A stretch of 64,000 bases of DNA, taken from the NCBI GenBank assembly GCA_963783095.1, contig CAWAMR010000007.1, positions 186,001 to 250,000 of the forward strand. Reading direction: 5' to 3'. The notes under the pieces were generated by a model. That model was not told where the DNA came from, searched no databases, and saw nothing but the letters and a program-made list of their open reading frames with translations. This DNA is from CAWAMR01 sp963783095. Its GTDB lineage: Bacteria; Planctomycetota; Planctomycetia; Gemmatales; Gemmataceae. Shown one piece after another: positions 43,101 through 53,885 of this stretch; the stretch's first letter is position 1; the number at the start of each line of letters is the position of its first letter. Made by a program: the position numbers and the translations under genes.

Positions 43101-45325
43101 AGACCGCACTGTTCAAGATTCGGTGAGGTCACTCTCCAACCGCGTTTCAGGTCTCGATAAAGCCGATAGCCAAGCACACTGCGCAAGGCTCGATCCGTGT
43201 CGATCTTACCCTGGAACTTCATTCCCGCGACGCTGCTCGCGTACATTTCGACGGGCAGTTTCAAGGCATCAAACACCCGTTGAGTAAGCACCTCATGCCG
43301 CAGCCCCTCTGTACCGGCAAGTGCGGCGGCGGCAAACAAGGCTCCTCGGAGTACCCCGACTTCTACGAAATCATTGAAGTGCCCGGCTTGAAGCGATGCG
43401 TCTTGCCTGTTGTCCGTGAAGCTCAGCAACTTCCGGGCGGGTGGGGGCAGTTCGCTTTGCCTGAGCAGCCGCACCGATGAAAGGCTGAGGATCGAAGTCG
43501 CGGTGCTTCGTCCTTCTGAACCGAGGGCGGTCAGCTTCCCAAAATCTGATGTCTGGCGGGCATTGTACGCGACCCCGCAACACAGACAGAAACGGAACGG
43601 TGCCGTCACAAAATGTCCTTGCAGTCCCGTTCCTTGGGTAGTGATGCGGCCATCGGGAGCAAGACAGATTAACCGTGGAAGGTTCTTCTCCTGGGTTCTC
43701 TTTACCCGCACGCCCAGTCGTGGGTGATCCTCCACCCAGTCTTCCGGTATTCGGTCGAGAAGCTGGGGTTCATCGCTGGGCCACGGCTGGTCGGTGCTGA
43801 AGTGGAAATAACCCGGTGTCCCGCCTTCGTCAGAGCGATCGGTGAGATCTCGCGGCATCACGAAGGATTCTCCGGGAGCGTTCTCTTGAACAATCCGCAC
43901 GGAGTAATATTCCTGGCCACATTCGCGGCAGAACACCAGAGGCAGCAAGATGTGCTCACGGTCGCCCGGTACAAACCGCTGGCCTTGCACCGTAAGGTGC
44001 CGGTCGGCCTCCGCTTCGAGCGATGCATAGACGCTATCACCACGGCTGATGAACTGGTGCAGTCGGAAAGCGAATGGGGGTCGCCGGGTTTCCGGTTCAG
44101 GTTCGCATTTGTAACTGGCCTGCAAGCCCTCGCGAATCGCAACGGCACAGCTACCCGGCGGTAGTCCGGTCAATTCGCTAAGTTTCGCTGCTGCCCCGTT
44201 TTCTCCCCCGATCGATGAAGGGCGCACCCGAATCAGCCTTGTGCCCCCGGCGGCGGTGGTCACTCCGAACGTCGATTCAATCCAGGCAGAAAGTGGATCT
44301 GCGATGAATTCAGCGTAGTTGCTGGGCGCGTTTCGGCCTTCTTCCTGCACTCGTTGCGCGAGCGCTGTCCGACCTTCGGCAGAGTCAAAAGTCAGGGAAG
44401 CGGTAACGCGTCGAAGTGTTTCCCCAATGACGTGTTCGGGGCGGACTTCGGTGCCGAACAGTTGCCTCGCGACTTCTGCGATCTTGCGCTGCTGGTCGGC
44501 GACATCGCCGTCTGTGCTGAGTGTCGCCGAAGTGCCAACGCACTGAATCCGGGGGGCAGACATCGCGTCTCGCACTCGCCGGATCAGCATCGCGACATCG
44601 GCTCCCTGTCTGCCCCGATAGGTGTGCAATTCATCGAAGACCAAGAATTGTAGACCCTGCGCCGCTTGCACCAGTTGCTGATCCCGTGGTCTCGTCAGGA
44701 TTAGTTCCAGCATGACATAGTTCGTAAGCAAGATGTCCGGCGGGCGGGACAAAATCCGCTCCCGTTCTTCCGACTTCTCCTGTCCGGTATAGCGAGCAAA
44801 TGTCACAGGTCCGCGACCATCGGGGTATCCAAGGCCGAGGAACTTGTGCAGCTCGTTGACCTGGCTGTTGGCGAGAGCGTTCATGGGGTAAACGACGATC
44901 GCCTGGATGCCCTTCCCCGTTCCGACCCGTAACACATGATCGACGATGGGGACGATGTACGCGAGGCTTTTTCCCGATCCGGTCCCGGTCGTGAGTACAT
45001 AGGGGAATCCGGTGCGCGCGACACGAATCGCCTCCGATTGATGCTTATGAAGCCTGAGGGCTCGGCCTTGTGGATCAGTCTCGGATTTGATGCGGAAGAT
45101 GTGCCGGCACTCCGCATGGAGTATCCCATCGGCTACGAGATCATCGATCCCGTCACCCGGCTCAAAGGATGGATTGAGTTGAATCAATGGTTCCGGCCAA
45201 AGAACCCCGGCATCGAGTTGCTCGCGCACGAACTGATGCAGTCGCGGCTCGCGAACGGTGATGAAACTTCGGGTATAGGCGGCGTAGTCGTCGATCAGCC
45301 TGCGCCGGAAATCGAAGATGTCCAT
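40150..45325 (-). CDS. DEAD/DEAH-type helicase with DUF1998 and C-terminal nuclease-like domain (frameshift near 41745)
   Basis: About 1,725 residues as one protein. Walker A TTGTGSGKS (112-120), DELH box LVFDELHTYRGRQGADV (228-244), VGTSATLS, and motif VI QRSGRAGRSGQPAIVV (near 1,020) define the helicase. The DUF1998/MrfA-like zinc part follows: CEACGYLHPILHGPGPDVCE then RCG, LLLYESAEGGAGVLRRLL, and CYDCLMHYANQPVHRLLDR. The last 90 residues (PDFFYGDYQTAIYVDGPPHD, then AGFTVIRFHHQGDWEAIL) resemble DUF559/Vsr PD-(D/E)xK nucleases. One frame ends at 41657 and the next opens at 41760; RREAEQQLRLLTETEDFSQS continues the protein naturally, so the break is a single indel. It combines what DISARM splits into DrmA and DrmB. 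First gene of the array. Confidence 0.85.
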
Positions 45326-45770
45326 GGGGGCGGTCCATTGTCGCAGCCAGATTGAATCGGCTGAAACCCGGAGTGGATGCGCGGTTGCGTTTGGTTAGTT
45401 TGAGCAAGGAGAAATTGTATGTGAAATCAGTGACGACGACTGTTTCCGAGGGAAAAACATGGTAGACACAGGAGACGTGTCTTTTGGCATGAGGGACAAC
45501 CCGTGACGCGCGGTGTTTGTGTCGAGCAACTCCAAGACGCCATTCTCGCCATCAAAACCATCCAAAGACTTCGCATCTCGTAACAAATGCTCTCGGGAAT
45601 TGCGTCTATCAGCGATTCCTTCCCGCAATCATTGGCTTTGGTCCGGGATGCCATCGGGCTGCTTCCGTTGCTCCGTTCGATAGCCTGACGATAAGAAAGC
45701 CGCATGGCTTTGAAATCGCCAGCAAGGTTGTCCAGTCATTCAAGTAGTTGGCGAGCCTCTTTGGCAAATG
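45326..45770. other. Intergenic region between divergent defence operons
   Basis: About 450 bp between the helicase start and the first AbiE operator. A minus-strand frame of 92 codons (45427-45705) with a CPSCQ-N5-CLPC stretch exists, but has no ribosome site or recognised domain. I see nothing else certain; promoters for the minus-strand array should lie here. Confidence 0.35.
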
Positions 45771-45798
45771 GTCAGAAAAACATAGTCGAATTTCTGAC
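45771..45798. promoter_or_regulatory. Inverted repeat IR1, probable AbiEi operator
   Basis: GTCAGAAA, 12 bases, TTTCTGAC. It carries the same half-site as IR2 at 45884-45911 and lies just upstream of a TATAAT at 45819-45824, in the position of a -35 region. Confidence 0.6.
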
Positions 45799-45818
45799 GG
45801 ATTGTTTTCGTAATTTCT

Positions 45819-45824
45819 TATAAT
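45819..45824 (+). promoter_or_regulatory. Candidate -10 box for the AbiE-led operon
   Basis: TATAAT about 100 bp before the start codon, between IR1 and IR2. No good -35 hexamer lies at the right distance, so the promoter may need an activator or be only one of several. Confidence 0.4.
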
Positions 45825-45883
45825 ATAACATCTTACGCCTGATTGATTCCGGAGATATGCTTCGGTTTATGCCCTTGCTTTCC

Positions 45884-45911
45884 GTCAGAAAACAGTATAC
45901 ACTTTTCTGAC
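45884..45911. promoter_or_regulatory. Inverted repeat IR2, probable AbiEi operator
   Basis: GTCAGAAAA, 10 bases, TTTTCTGAC, perfect 9-bp arms. It ends one base before the AGGAG of the AbiEi gene, so a bound dimer could block transcription, and an RNA hairpin could mask the ribosome site. Confidence 0.65.
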
Positions 45912-45922
45912 AGGAGACATTT

Positions 45923-46552
45923 ATGGATACGAGCATGCAGGACAAAATCGTTGATCGCCTGCGCCGCCAGGGGCGCGGTAAAGTATTTACGCCGAAGGAT
46001 TTTCTCGACATCGGGAGCCGCGATGCGGTCGATCAGGCCCTGTCGCGCCTTGCCAAGGCGGAGACGGTGCAGCGCCTCGGACGCGGTCTCTACTGCTACC
46101 CAAACATCAACGCCCGGCTCGGGATTGCTATCCCGCCGGATGTCGATGAGATTGCGGATGCGCTTGCCCGCCAGACCGGAAGCCGGATCGCACCCTCGGG
46201 AGCAACGGCAGCCAACGCCCTCGGGCTTTCGACTCAGGTACCCGCCAAACCGGTCTATCTCACCGATGGCAGGAGCCGCCAGGTACGGGTCGGGAATTTT
46301 CTCGTCGTGGTGAAACACGTGTCGCCGAAGGAACTGCCGGTCGGCAATAAGACCAGCGCGACGGTGTTGCAAGCACTGCGGTATCTCGGCAAGGATGCAG
46401 TCGATTCAACTGTCGTCAGCCGAATCCGCAAGGCCCTGTCGCCCAAGCAGATGACCCAATTGTTGCACGACGCCCGTTATACGACCGATTGGATCGCGGA
46501 CGAAGTGCGGAAGATCGCCGGGGATCAGGTGGAGGCAATGAGTCATGGATGA
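45923..46552 (+). CDS. AbiEi-like antitoxin, DUF6088 family
   Basis: 209 residues, intact. The N-terminal winged helix (GKVFTPKDFLDIGSRDAVDQ, then ALSRLAKAETVQRLGRGLYC) is the DNA-binding part. The C-terminal domain (SGATAANALGLSTQVPAKPV) is the antitoxin part. AGGAG lies six bases before ATG 45923. It is expected to bind IR1 and IR2 and repress the operon, and to counter the AbiEii toxin, which it overlaps by 8 bp. Confidence 0.85.
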   Translation: MDTSMQDKIVDRLRRQGRGKVFTPKDFLDIGSRDAVDQALSRLAKAETVQRLGRGLYCYPNINARLGIAIPPDVDEIADALARQTGSRIAPSGATAANALGLSTQVPAKPVYLTDGRSRQVRVGNFLVVVKHVSPKELPVGNKTSATVLQALRYLGKDAVDSTVVSRIRKALSPKQMTQLLHDARYTTDWIADEVRKIAGDQVEAMSHG

Positions 46553-47588
46553 CATCGCTCGACTGTCGGCCACTGATCGGGCGGACCTGTTCAAGGTAAC
46601 CGGCACCGGTCGCGGGTTGACTTCTGATATGATCGAGAAGGATTTCTGGGTGTGCTGGACGCTCAAGCGGATATTCACCCTGCCCGATCCCCCTGCGGGA
46701 TTGCTCTTCAAGGGCGGCACCTCGCTCTCCAAGGTGTTCGGGGTCATCGAGCGGTTTTCGGAAGACGTGGACCTGTCATTCGACCGCGCCGGGTTGGGTT
46801 TCGGCGGTGAGAGCGATCCGCTCAACGCGAAGTCGGGCAAGCGGCGAAAGCATGGGCTCGAAGCACTGACCGAAACGTGCCAGCGGGTCATCCGCGAACG
46901 GCTCCTGCCCCAACTGGTGGCCGTCTTCGGCAATGCCTTGGGTGAACCGCCTTCGGCGGCATGGGGTTTGGAACTGGCCGAGGATGACCCGGACGGCCAG
47001 ACGCTGCTGTTTCGCTATCCGTCTGGCACCCGGTTGGGTCGTCCTGCCGATGAGCCGGCCTATATCCAGCCGGTCGTGCGGCTGGAGATGGGGGCACGGT
47101 CGGACCACTGGCCTACGGTCGAGGCGACGGTCACGTCCTATGCGGCAGCGGATTTCCCAGACTGTTCAAGGAAGCCGAGATGCAAGAGTTCTGGCCTTGG
47201 CCGCCGAGCGGACATTCTGGGAGAAGGCAACGGTGCTGCACATGTGGCACCATGCTCCGGCTGACAAGAAGTTCCGGGATCGGCAGTCGCGGCACTATTA
47301 CGACGTGGTGAGGCTATACGAGCATGAACTCGGGAAAGGCCGCTATCAAGGACACCGACCTGCTGCTCAAGGTCGCCCGGCACAAGGAAGTATTCTTTCC
47401 GGCGGCATGGGCGCGGTACGCCGACGCCAAGCCGGGAACACTCCGACTCGTGCCGCCGGATGCCCGGCTTACCGGAGTTGGAGCAGGACTACCGCAAAAT
47501 GCAGGAGATGATCTTCGGCGAACCGCCGACATTCGAGCACTTGCTCGAAGTGCTGCGGGAAATCGAACGCCAAGTGAATGGGGGATGA
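46545..47588 (+). CDS. AbiEii/AbiGii-type nucleotidyltransferase toxin (several frameshifts)
   Basis: About 345 residues. The catalytic region is intact in the first frame: LFKGGTSLSKVFGVIERFSE then DVDLSFDRAG, with the GGTSLSK phosphate-binding motif and the DxD metal pair. The C-terminal half must be pieced together from three frames, with breaks near 47165, 47330 and 47480: LALAAERTFWEKATVLHMWH, DTDLLLKVARHKEVFFPAAW and YRKMQEMIFGEPPTFEHLLE. The toxin adds nucleotides to RNA, by analogy with AbiEii/MenT. Its stop overlaps the DUF6361 start, so the toxin pair and the helicase module are one operon. Confidence 0.8.
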
Positions 47589-48811
47589 CCAGTTGGCAGC
47601 GACACTCACCTGGCTTGACCACGATGCGACGGATCGGGATCGGATGAACCGAATTCTCGCGTTGTTCCGTGAGAGGGAGACGCGGGACGAACTTGGAATC
47701 GGTGTCATTCGCGATCTCATTGCCGATGAGCTTTTTCCTGGCACGAGTACAATCCAGACTCGATTGCGCTACATGCTGTTCGTGCCGTGGATTTATCAGA
47801 GGCTTGAGCAAAAACTTCGGGACAAAAAGACATTTACCGAAGAAGCCCGTCGCTTGGAAGTTGGGATTGTAAAGGCGCTGATGGCCAGCGGCGATGATAC
47901 TGCCGGGGTATTTGGCAAACGCGCCGGGGGAGGGCTGAAAAGACTTCCCAGTTCTGTCTACTGGGCAGGATTGGGGATGTGGCAGATCCGAAGATTCGCG
48001 GGATCGCAAGACCAATATCACGCAATCATTGAGAAGATTTGCCGCCTGCGAACAACTCGAAGCCGATCGGAGGATTCAGCGAAAAAACGGGGAGAAGGGC
48101 TTGATGCAATCCATGAAGATGCAGCCATTACTTGGCATCCCAAATTACCCAAAGCCCCTTTGGGATTCCCCGAAGAAACCAGCATTCCACTGCTCCGGGA
48201 GGAAGCGCAGTTCATCCAGGACCAGATTGTGACAACGCATCCGAAATCGCTCCTGGCACACATTATTATGCTTCCCATGCACCCCATAGCCTTTCCATGG
48301 GAACATCAGGATCTGGCTCGGTTCAGCTCTGTGCATCGAGAATTGCTGCACCACGCAAGGCTGCTTTCGGAAGTCACGTATGGAGCGGCAATACTGTACA
48401 ACCTGATGTTGGCTGAAGTTCAGAGCAACGAAGACTGGATTGAGGCGCGGCGTGATAATGCAAAGGAATGGTTGCGATCGCTCGATCGGTCAGCGCTTCA
48501 ACAGTGGTCATTCGACTGGGTGAGGCCATTGGCGTTCGAGCATCAACAAGTTGTCTCCCCGCAAACTCTTGATTTCTGCGAGAAGTGGCTTGGGATGATT
48601 TGCGCGAGGCAATTCGCTATTCGACGATCCCGCCGCACGAGGGCTGATACGTGCTCGCGAAATCCGCCTCAAGGGTGGTCGATCCCGCTTCACGAATCCA
48701 CGGGCACTTGATCAGTGGAGGGGAGCGGCTGGCCTGTTCCGGCTGAACTATCGCTGGCCGACGGTGACGCAATTCACAAGCGATTTGCAGGATGGACTGG
48801 CGAGAGAATAA
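47578..48811 (+). CDS. DUF6361 family protein (two frameshifts)
   Basis: About 410 residues. The N-terminus is diagnostic: LTWLDHDATDRDRMNRILAL, then RETRDELGIGVIRDLIADEL and FPGTSTIQTRLRYMLFVPWI. Frames break near 48596 and 48645, each consistent with one G lost from GGGG; the C-terminus then reads DDLREAIRYSTIPPHEG, LIRAREIRLKGGRSRFTNPR and ends in GLARE. The function is unknown. I recall the family near phospholipase D-like and helicase genes, as here. It stops one base before the next start codon. Confidence 0.75.
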
Positions 48812-48812
48812 A

Positions 48813-50626
48813 ATGCTTGATCCCAACAGCCGTAGTCTATTGGTCGATTCCCTCCGATCGCCTGCCGGGTACGCATTTACCCACGGTATTGCTACGACTT
48901 ACACGCTCGACCTGACGACGTTGATGTCCGTACCTCTTCACCTGGCTTTGATGTCGGCTGGCGATCGTAAGGAGATGCTTCAGGACGGGGTTGCGCTCCT
49001 CGAATCCCTTCGCCGTACTACCGATAAGCTTTCAATTTTCTGCCAACAGGGGCGCATCGGCGCACCGAATCTGCCACATGTGCTGTATGGTTTGCTGGAA
49101 CAATGTGTGGTCGAAGTTAATGCGCCGCACGGTGGCGTGTTTCATCCCAAACTGTGGGTTCTGCGGTTTCAGAACCTCACCAGTGCCGATGACGTTCTGC
49201 TCCGTCTTCTTGTTCTTTCACGAAACCTTGGAAATGATCGGTCGTGGGATTTGAGCCTGAAGGTCGAAGGTGTGCCGGGGAAACGGACGGTTTCGCAGAA
49301 CCGCTCGCTTGCCCATTTGGTTGCGTCGCTTCCGGATCTAAGCAACTCGATACAATCGGCGCGAATCAGAGAACACTGCACGCTGATTGCCGAGGAAATG
49401 TTGCGCACGCCCTGGGAATTGCCGGGAAAGTTTGAATCCCTTGCATTTCATGCGATTGGTTTGAACAAACGGCCTTGGTTGCCGAAACCATCGAAGCGAT
49501 TGGCTGTGGTTTCGCCGTTTGTGTCGGCGAGCGCTCTGGATTCACTTGCGAAGACAAGCCAAGAGCCGGTGGTATTGATCTCTCGACCCGATGAGCTTTC
49601 GCGCATTCCGAAGCATTCTTTGGATCGATTTGGGGCTGTAAAGATTCTGCATGAAAGTGCCGAAACCGACGACGGCGATGATACCGTCGCCACGCAGCAT
49701 GTAACACGAGGGTTACATGCGAAGGCATATATCATCGAAGATGGATGGAAAACGACACTGTATCTGGGATCAGCAAATGCAACCGTTCCATGTTTGGTGT
49801 CGGGTGTAAATGTGGAAATTCTTGCCGAGCTTACTGGTTATAGGAGCGCTGTTGGTGGGATTGATGCGCTGCTCGGAGATGATGGCCTTCAGGAGTACCT
49901 GATTGATTTTGTGCCCCCCTCTGCACCACCACCACCTTCACTCGAAGAGCAAGCAGAAGAGATCATTGATTCGGTTAGGTTGGCAATGGCGCGCTGCAAG
50001 GATGCAACTAACATGCTATCCAGCAGGCGAGGACATTTGGGATTTGAAACTTGAATCACACGACAAAATTCCTCTGGACCAGATCGAATCAATACGGCTG
50101 TGGCCGATTTCTCTCGTCCGGGAGCGGGCAGTGGATGCATCATCTCTGGCGACGACGGGGGAAGTCGTCGTGCCGCGATGTGCTACGGCATCGGTCACGG
50201 GGTTTATCGCGTTTGAGCTTGCAAGCAGGCTTTGCAACTACTCCGTTTGTTTTGTCCTGAATGTTCCGGTTGCGAATATGCCTGCTTCACGGGAAGCAGC
50301 GGTGCTACGCACGATCATCGCGAACCGTGAAGGATTCCTCCGTTACCTGATGCTGCTATTACAGGATTTCGACTCAATCCCGAGTGCCGGAGATATTGCT
50401 TCGACTATCGGCGGCGATTGGAAATCATCTGCGATCGGGTTTGAATCCCTCCCGTTGCTGGAGGAACTGACGAAGGCTTATAGCCGCAATCCGAACCATC
50501 TTCTATCGGTGAGAAAACTCGTAAAACAGCTTTGCGAAACGGCCCAAGGCCGCAGAGGTCATTCCTGCGGAATTCATGAACCTCTGGAAAACATTCGACT
50601 CGTTGTTGCCGGAGGTCGAAGGATGA
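48813..50626 (+). CDS. Phospholipase D-like (two-HKD) protein (two frameshifts)
   Basis: About 604 residues from ATG 48813 (MLDPNSRSLLVDSLRSPAGY). Two HKD-type sites: HPKLWVLRF followed by SRNLG (about residues 112-140), and HAKAYIIEDGWKTTLYLGSA ending in SANAT (about 300-325). Proteins of this superfamily cleave DNA, RNA or phospholipid; beside a helicase a nuclease role is likely. Breaks near 50025 and 50540; the true C-terminus is AEVIPAEFMNLWKTFDSLLP with the stop inside the next gene's ATGA. Without the second break, the gene would look falsely fused to the helicase. The proline-rich linker (FVPPSAPPPPSLEEQAE) is notable. DISARM has DrmC, also PLD-like, but this one is much longer. Confidence 0.78.
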
Positions 50627-53600
50627 GTAAGAACCGGATCGATGTCAGCAAGGCGATGGCCGGGTTGAAGGACTTTCAACGTCGGACCATCGATTACGTC
50701 TTCAAGCGAATGTACCTCGACGAATCGCCCGCCCGGCGCTTTCTCGTTGCCGATGAGGTTGGCCTGGGCAAGACGATGGTTGCTCGTGGAATCATTGCCA
50801 AGGTCGTAGAACGCCTGCAATCGCAGAAGCAAGACCGGATCGATATCCTCTATATCTGTTCAAACGCGACGATTGCCCAGCAAAACCTTGATCGTTTGAA
50901 CTTCACTGAACAAAAAACCTCATCGTTTGCGACTCGGCTGACGCTGTTGCCAATGCAGTTGCAGAGCCTTAAAGCGAACGGAATCAACTTCATCAGTTTT
51001 ACGCCAGGCACGACATTTGACTTGCGCTCGCGCGGTGGCAAGGTTGAGGAACGTGCGTTGATCTTTCGCATGTTGCACGGTCACTTTGGCATTCGTTCGA
51101 CACCGCTCTTGAACCTCCTTCAAGCCAAAGTATCCCTCGACCGATGGACGCGTTGGGCAAAGACATATGCGCTCGATTACGATGAATCATTAGCCGAGAC
51201 GTTCCGTCATAGCATCAAAAATGATGCTGGCTTCCTTGCGAGATTGCTGGCTATCTGTCATGAGTTCCGGAGGGCGAAGAAAACCAGGGGCGAGTTGGTG
51301 GTCAGACGGTACGAAATGATTGGCGAGTTACGGTCTCGGCTTGCCGACGTATGCATCGATGCACTGAATCCTGATCTTGTCATTCTTGATGAATTTCAAC
51401 GGTTCAGGGATCTGTTAACGGGTGATGACGATGCGGCTGAGCTTGCTCAGCAGCTATTCAGATGCCAGGACGTCCGGGTGCTTCTCCTCTCGGCGACACC
51501 GTATCGGATGTTGTCGCTCGACCATGAAAATGAAGACGATCACTACGAGGATTTTTTGAAAACCCTCGGTTTTCTGTTCGATAATGACCATCAGAAGATC
51601 GAGGAAATTAAGAACGAATTCCGGCAATTTCGCCAGACACTCTACCGGTTGAGCGCTGACAACCGAGTAGAAGCGAACCGTGTCCGGTCGTCACTGGAGA
51701 ACCATCTGCGATCGGTAATCGTTCGCACCGAGCGTATCGACGTAACGCAATCCCGAAATGCAATGGTTGCAGAACCGCCTGAGCCAGCCATACTCACCTC
51801 GGCTGACCTGAAGGCAGCGCGATTCGTTGACCGGATCGCTCAGGCAGTGGGATCCGGCGAAACGATTGAATACTGGAAATCCAGCCCATATTTGATCAAT
51901 TTCATGGGCGAGTATGAGTTAAAACGGCTGCTCGTTGAGTGTTGTGAAACACCCTCGACTCAGTTGTTAGCGGTGTTTCGTGAGGCGGACAATGAACTGC
52001 TTCGGAATGTTGATATACAGCGGTATCGGGAGATCGATCCGGGAAATGCGCGATTGCGGCAGCTCTTGGCGAAAACGGTGGATGCCGGCCAGTGGCAATT
52101 GCTCTGGCTTCCGCCTTCACTGCCGTACCTGAAACCAAGTGGAGTGTATGCAAAGGACATTCCTGCCACAAAATCCCTGATCTTTTCGAGCTGGCAAGTC
52201 GTGCCGGACGCGATCGCCGCAATCTGTTCTTATGAATCCGAACGATTGATGCTGCAAAAACAACCGGATCTTCCAAAGTACCGGGACTTGCACAAAAAGC
52301 GACGGCAACTGCTTCAATTCCGGATCGATCCAAAGGACAACAGGCCTTCGGGCATGCCAACGCTTGCATTACTCTACCCGTGCGCGACGCTTGCCCGTGA
52401 AATCGATCCTCTCCACCTCGTACTTTCCCTCGGCAACGGACAGCCGGTTGATGCCGAGACTGTGCGTGCGGAAGCGAGACGGCGAATCGGGGACATGCTT
52501 GCAAAGGTAACAGAAACTCACCCAACAACGGATGGCATTGCCGATCAACGCTGGTATTGGGCAGCCCTTGCTATTCTCGACGACCAGTTTTCTGGTGAAA
52601 GTGCGAATTGGGTTCGAGATCAATCCAAAGGCTGGCTGAGTACACAGGCAGATGCCGAAGGAGACGCTGCCGATGGTTTCCGAACGCATATCGATCAATT
52701 TATTGAAGCACTCGGCGGGGTCCTTGATCTTGGAAGAAAGCCGGACGATTTACTCGAAGTCCTGGCTGATTTTGCATTGGCATCTCCGGCGATATGCGCG
52801 CTTCGTGCCTTACTGCGCATAGCTCCAGACTTGGCAGACACAAGTCCGTCATTGCTCTCGGCAGCCTCACAAATCGGTAACGGCCTGCGAGCGTTGTTCA
52901 ACCAACCGGAGGCAACCGCACTGCTTCGAGTGGACGATGAGCGGATACCCTATTGGCGGCGAGTTTTGACGTATGGGATAGACGGGAATCTTCAGTCGGT
53001 CCTCGACGAGTTGCGCATGTACTTAAGGAGAATGTCGGTCTGGCACAGCGTCCAGGAGCAGAGATTGCCATCGGAGTTGCCAACGCGATGCACGAGGCAT
53101 TGTCATCCCTCCGGTCGTTGGTGCGAGTTGATGACCTTAAAGCTACTCAGCACGGTCACATACGGAGCAAGGAGTTCTCCATTCGGTGTCGGTTTGCGCT
53201 GCGGTTTGGCGATGTCCGGGACGATGACGGACAAACGCTGGTCCACTCGGGTAAGGTACGGCAGGCGTTTAACTCGCCGTTTCGACCATTCATTCTTGCA
53301 TCGACCTCCGTCGGACAAGAAGGGCTTGACTTCCATCCATACTGTCACGTTGTTTACCACTGGAACTTACCGTCAAACCCAGTCGATCTTGAGCAGCGCG
53401 AAGGGCGAGTGCATCGCTACAAGGGACATGCAGTGCGCCGCAATGTTTCAAAAGCATACGGCCTGAGTGCCTTGAAGTCAGGTGGCTGGCGAGATCCGTG
53501 GGACAAATTGTTCTCGCGAGCGGCGGAGGACCGTCCGAAAGGTATGAGCGAGCTGATGCCGTACTGGTTGTTTGAGACCGAAGGTGGCTGGTCCGTCGAA

Positions 53601-53795
53601 CGCCGCGTTCCACTCCTTCCCCTCAGTCGAGAGGTCGCGAAGTTGCAGAGGTTGAAGCAAATGCTTGCCATCTATCGCTTGGCATTCGGGCAACCGCGCC
53701 AAGAAGACTTACTGGCTTATCTTTGCAAGACCGGTGCGACGGATAGCATGGTTGAAGAAAATCTTACCCAACGTATTTGCCTGACTCCGACGTGA
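50623..53795 (+). CDS. SF2/SNF2-like helicase of the PLD module (frameshift near 53030)
   Basis: About 1,057 residues. It starts MSKNRIDVSKAMAGLKDFQR with Walker A ADEVGLGKTMVARGI (about 45-58). The Walker B is LVILDEFQRFRDLL, a DEFQ variant of DEAH. LLSATPYRMLSLD is motif III, and the second RecA lobe has GQEGLDFHPYCHVVYHW and EQREGRVHRYKGHAV. A break near 53030 (AAA read as AA) separates the two lobes' frames: LDELRMYL continues as KENVGLAQRPGAEIAIGVAN. The lobes are separated by about 500 residues, an unusually long insertion. Start overlaps the PLD stop by ATGA. It probably remodels or translocates along DNA to feed the PLD and DUF6602 partners. Confidence 0.82.
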
Positions 53796-53885
53796 GTTTG
53801 GTGCGCTTCTCGGAATGCCGGGCCTTTGGGCGTAAGATGAGACCTGCGAGCGGAGACTGGCCACTCCGAGAGCAGTCAGCGTAAA

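Noticed and set aside
19579..45325. Canonical class 1 DISARM
   Set aside because: A separate DrmB and a DrmC-type PLD are not found in this array, and SMC and sacsin-type genes are additional. Called DISARM-like only.
45427..45705. 92-codon minus-strand frame with CPSCQ-N5-CLPC
   Set aside because: Cys spacing is suggestive, but there is no ribosome site, overlapping frames are equally open and no homologue comes to mind.
49903..53466. A single 1,187-residue PLD-helicase fusion reading frame
   Set aside because: The true PLD end (FMNLWKTFDSLLPEVEG-stop) lies in another frame and overlaps the helicase ATG. The fusion is an artefact of two frame breaks.
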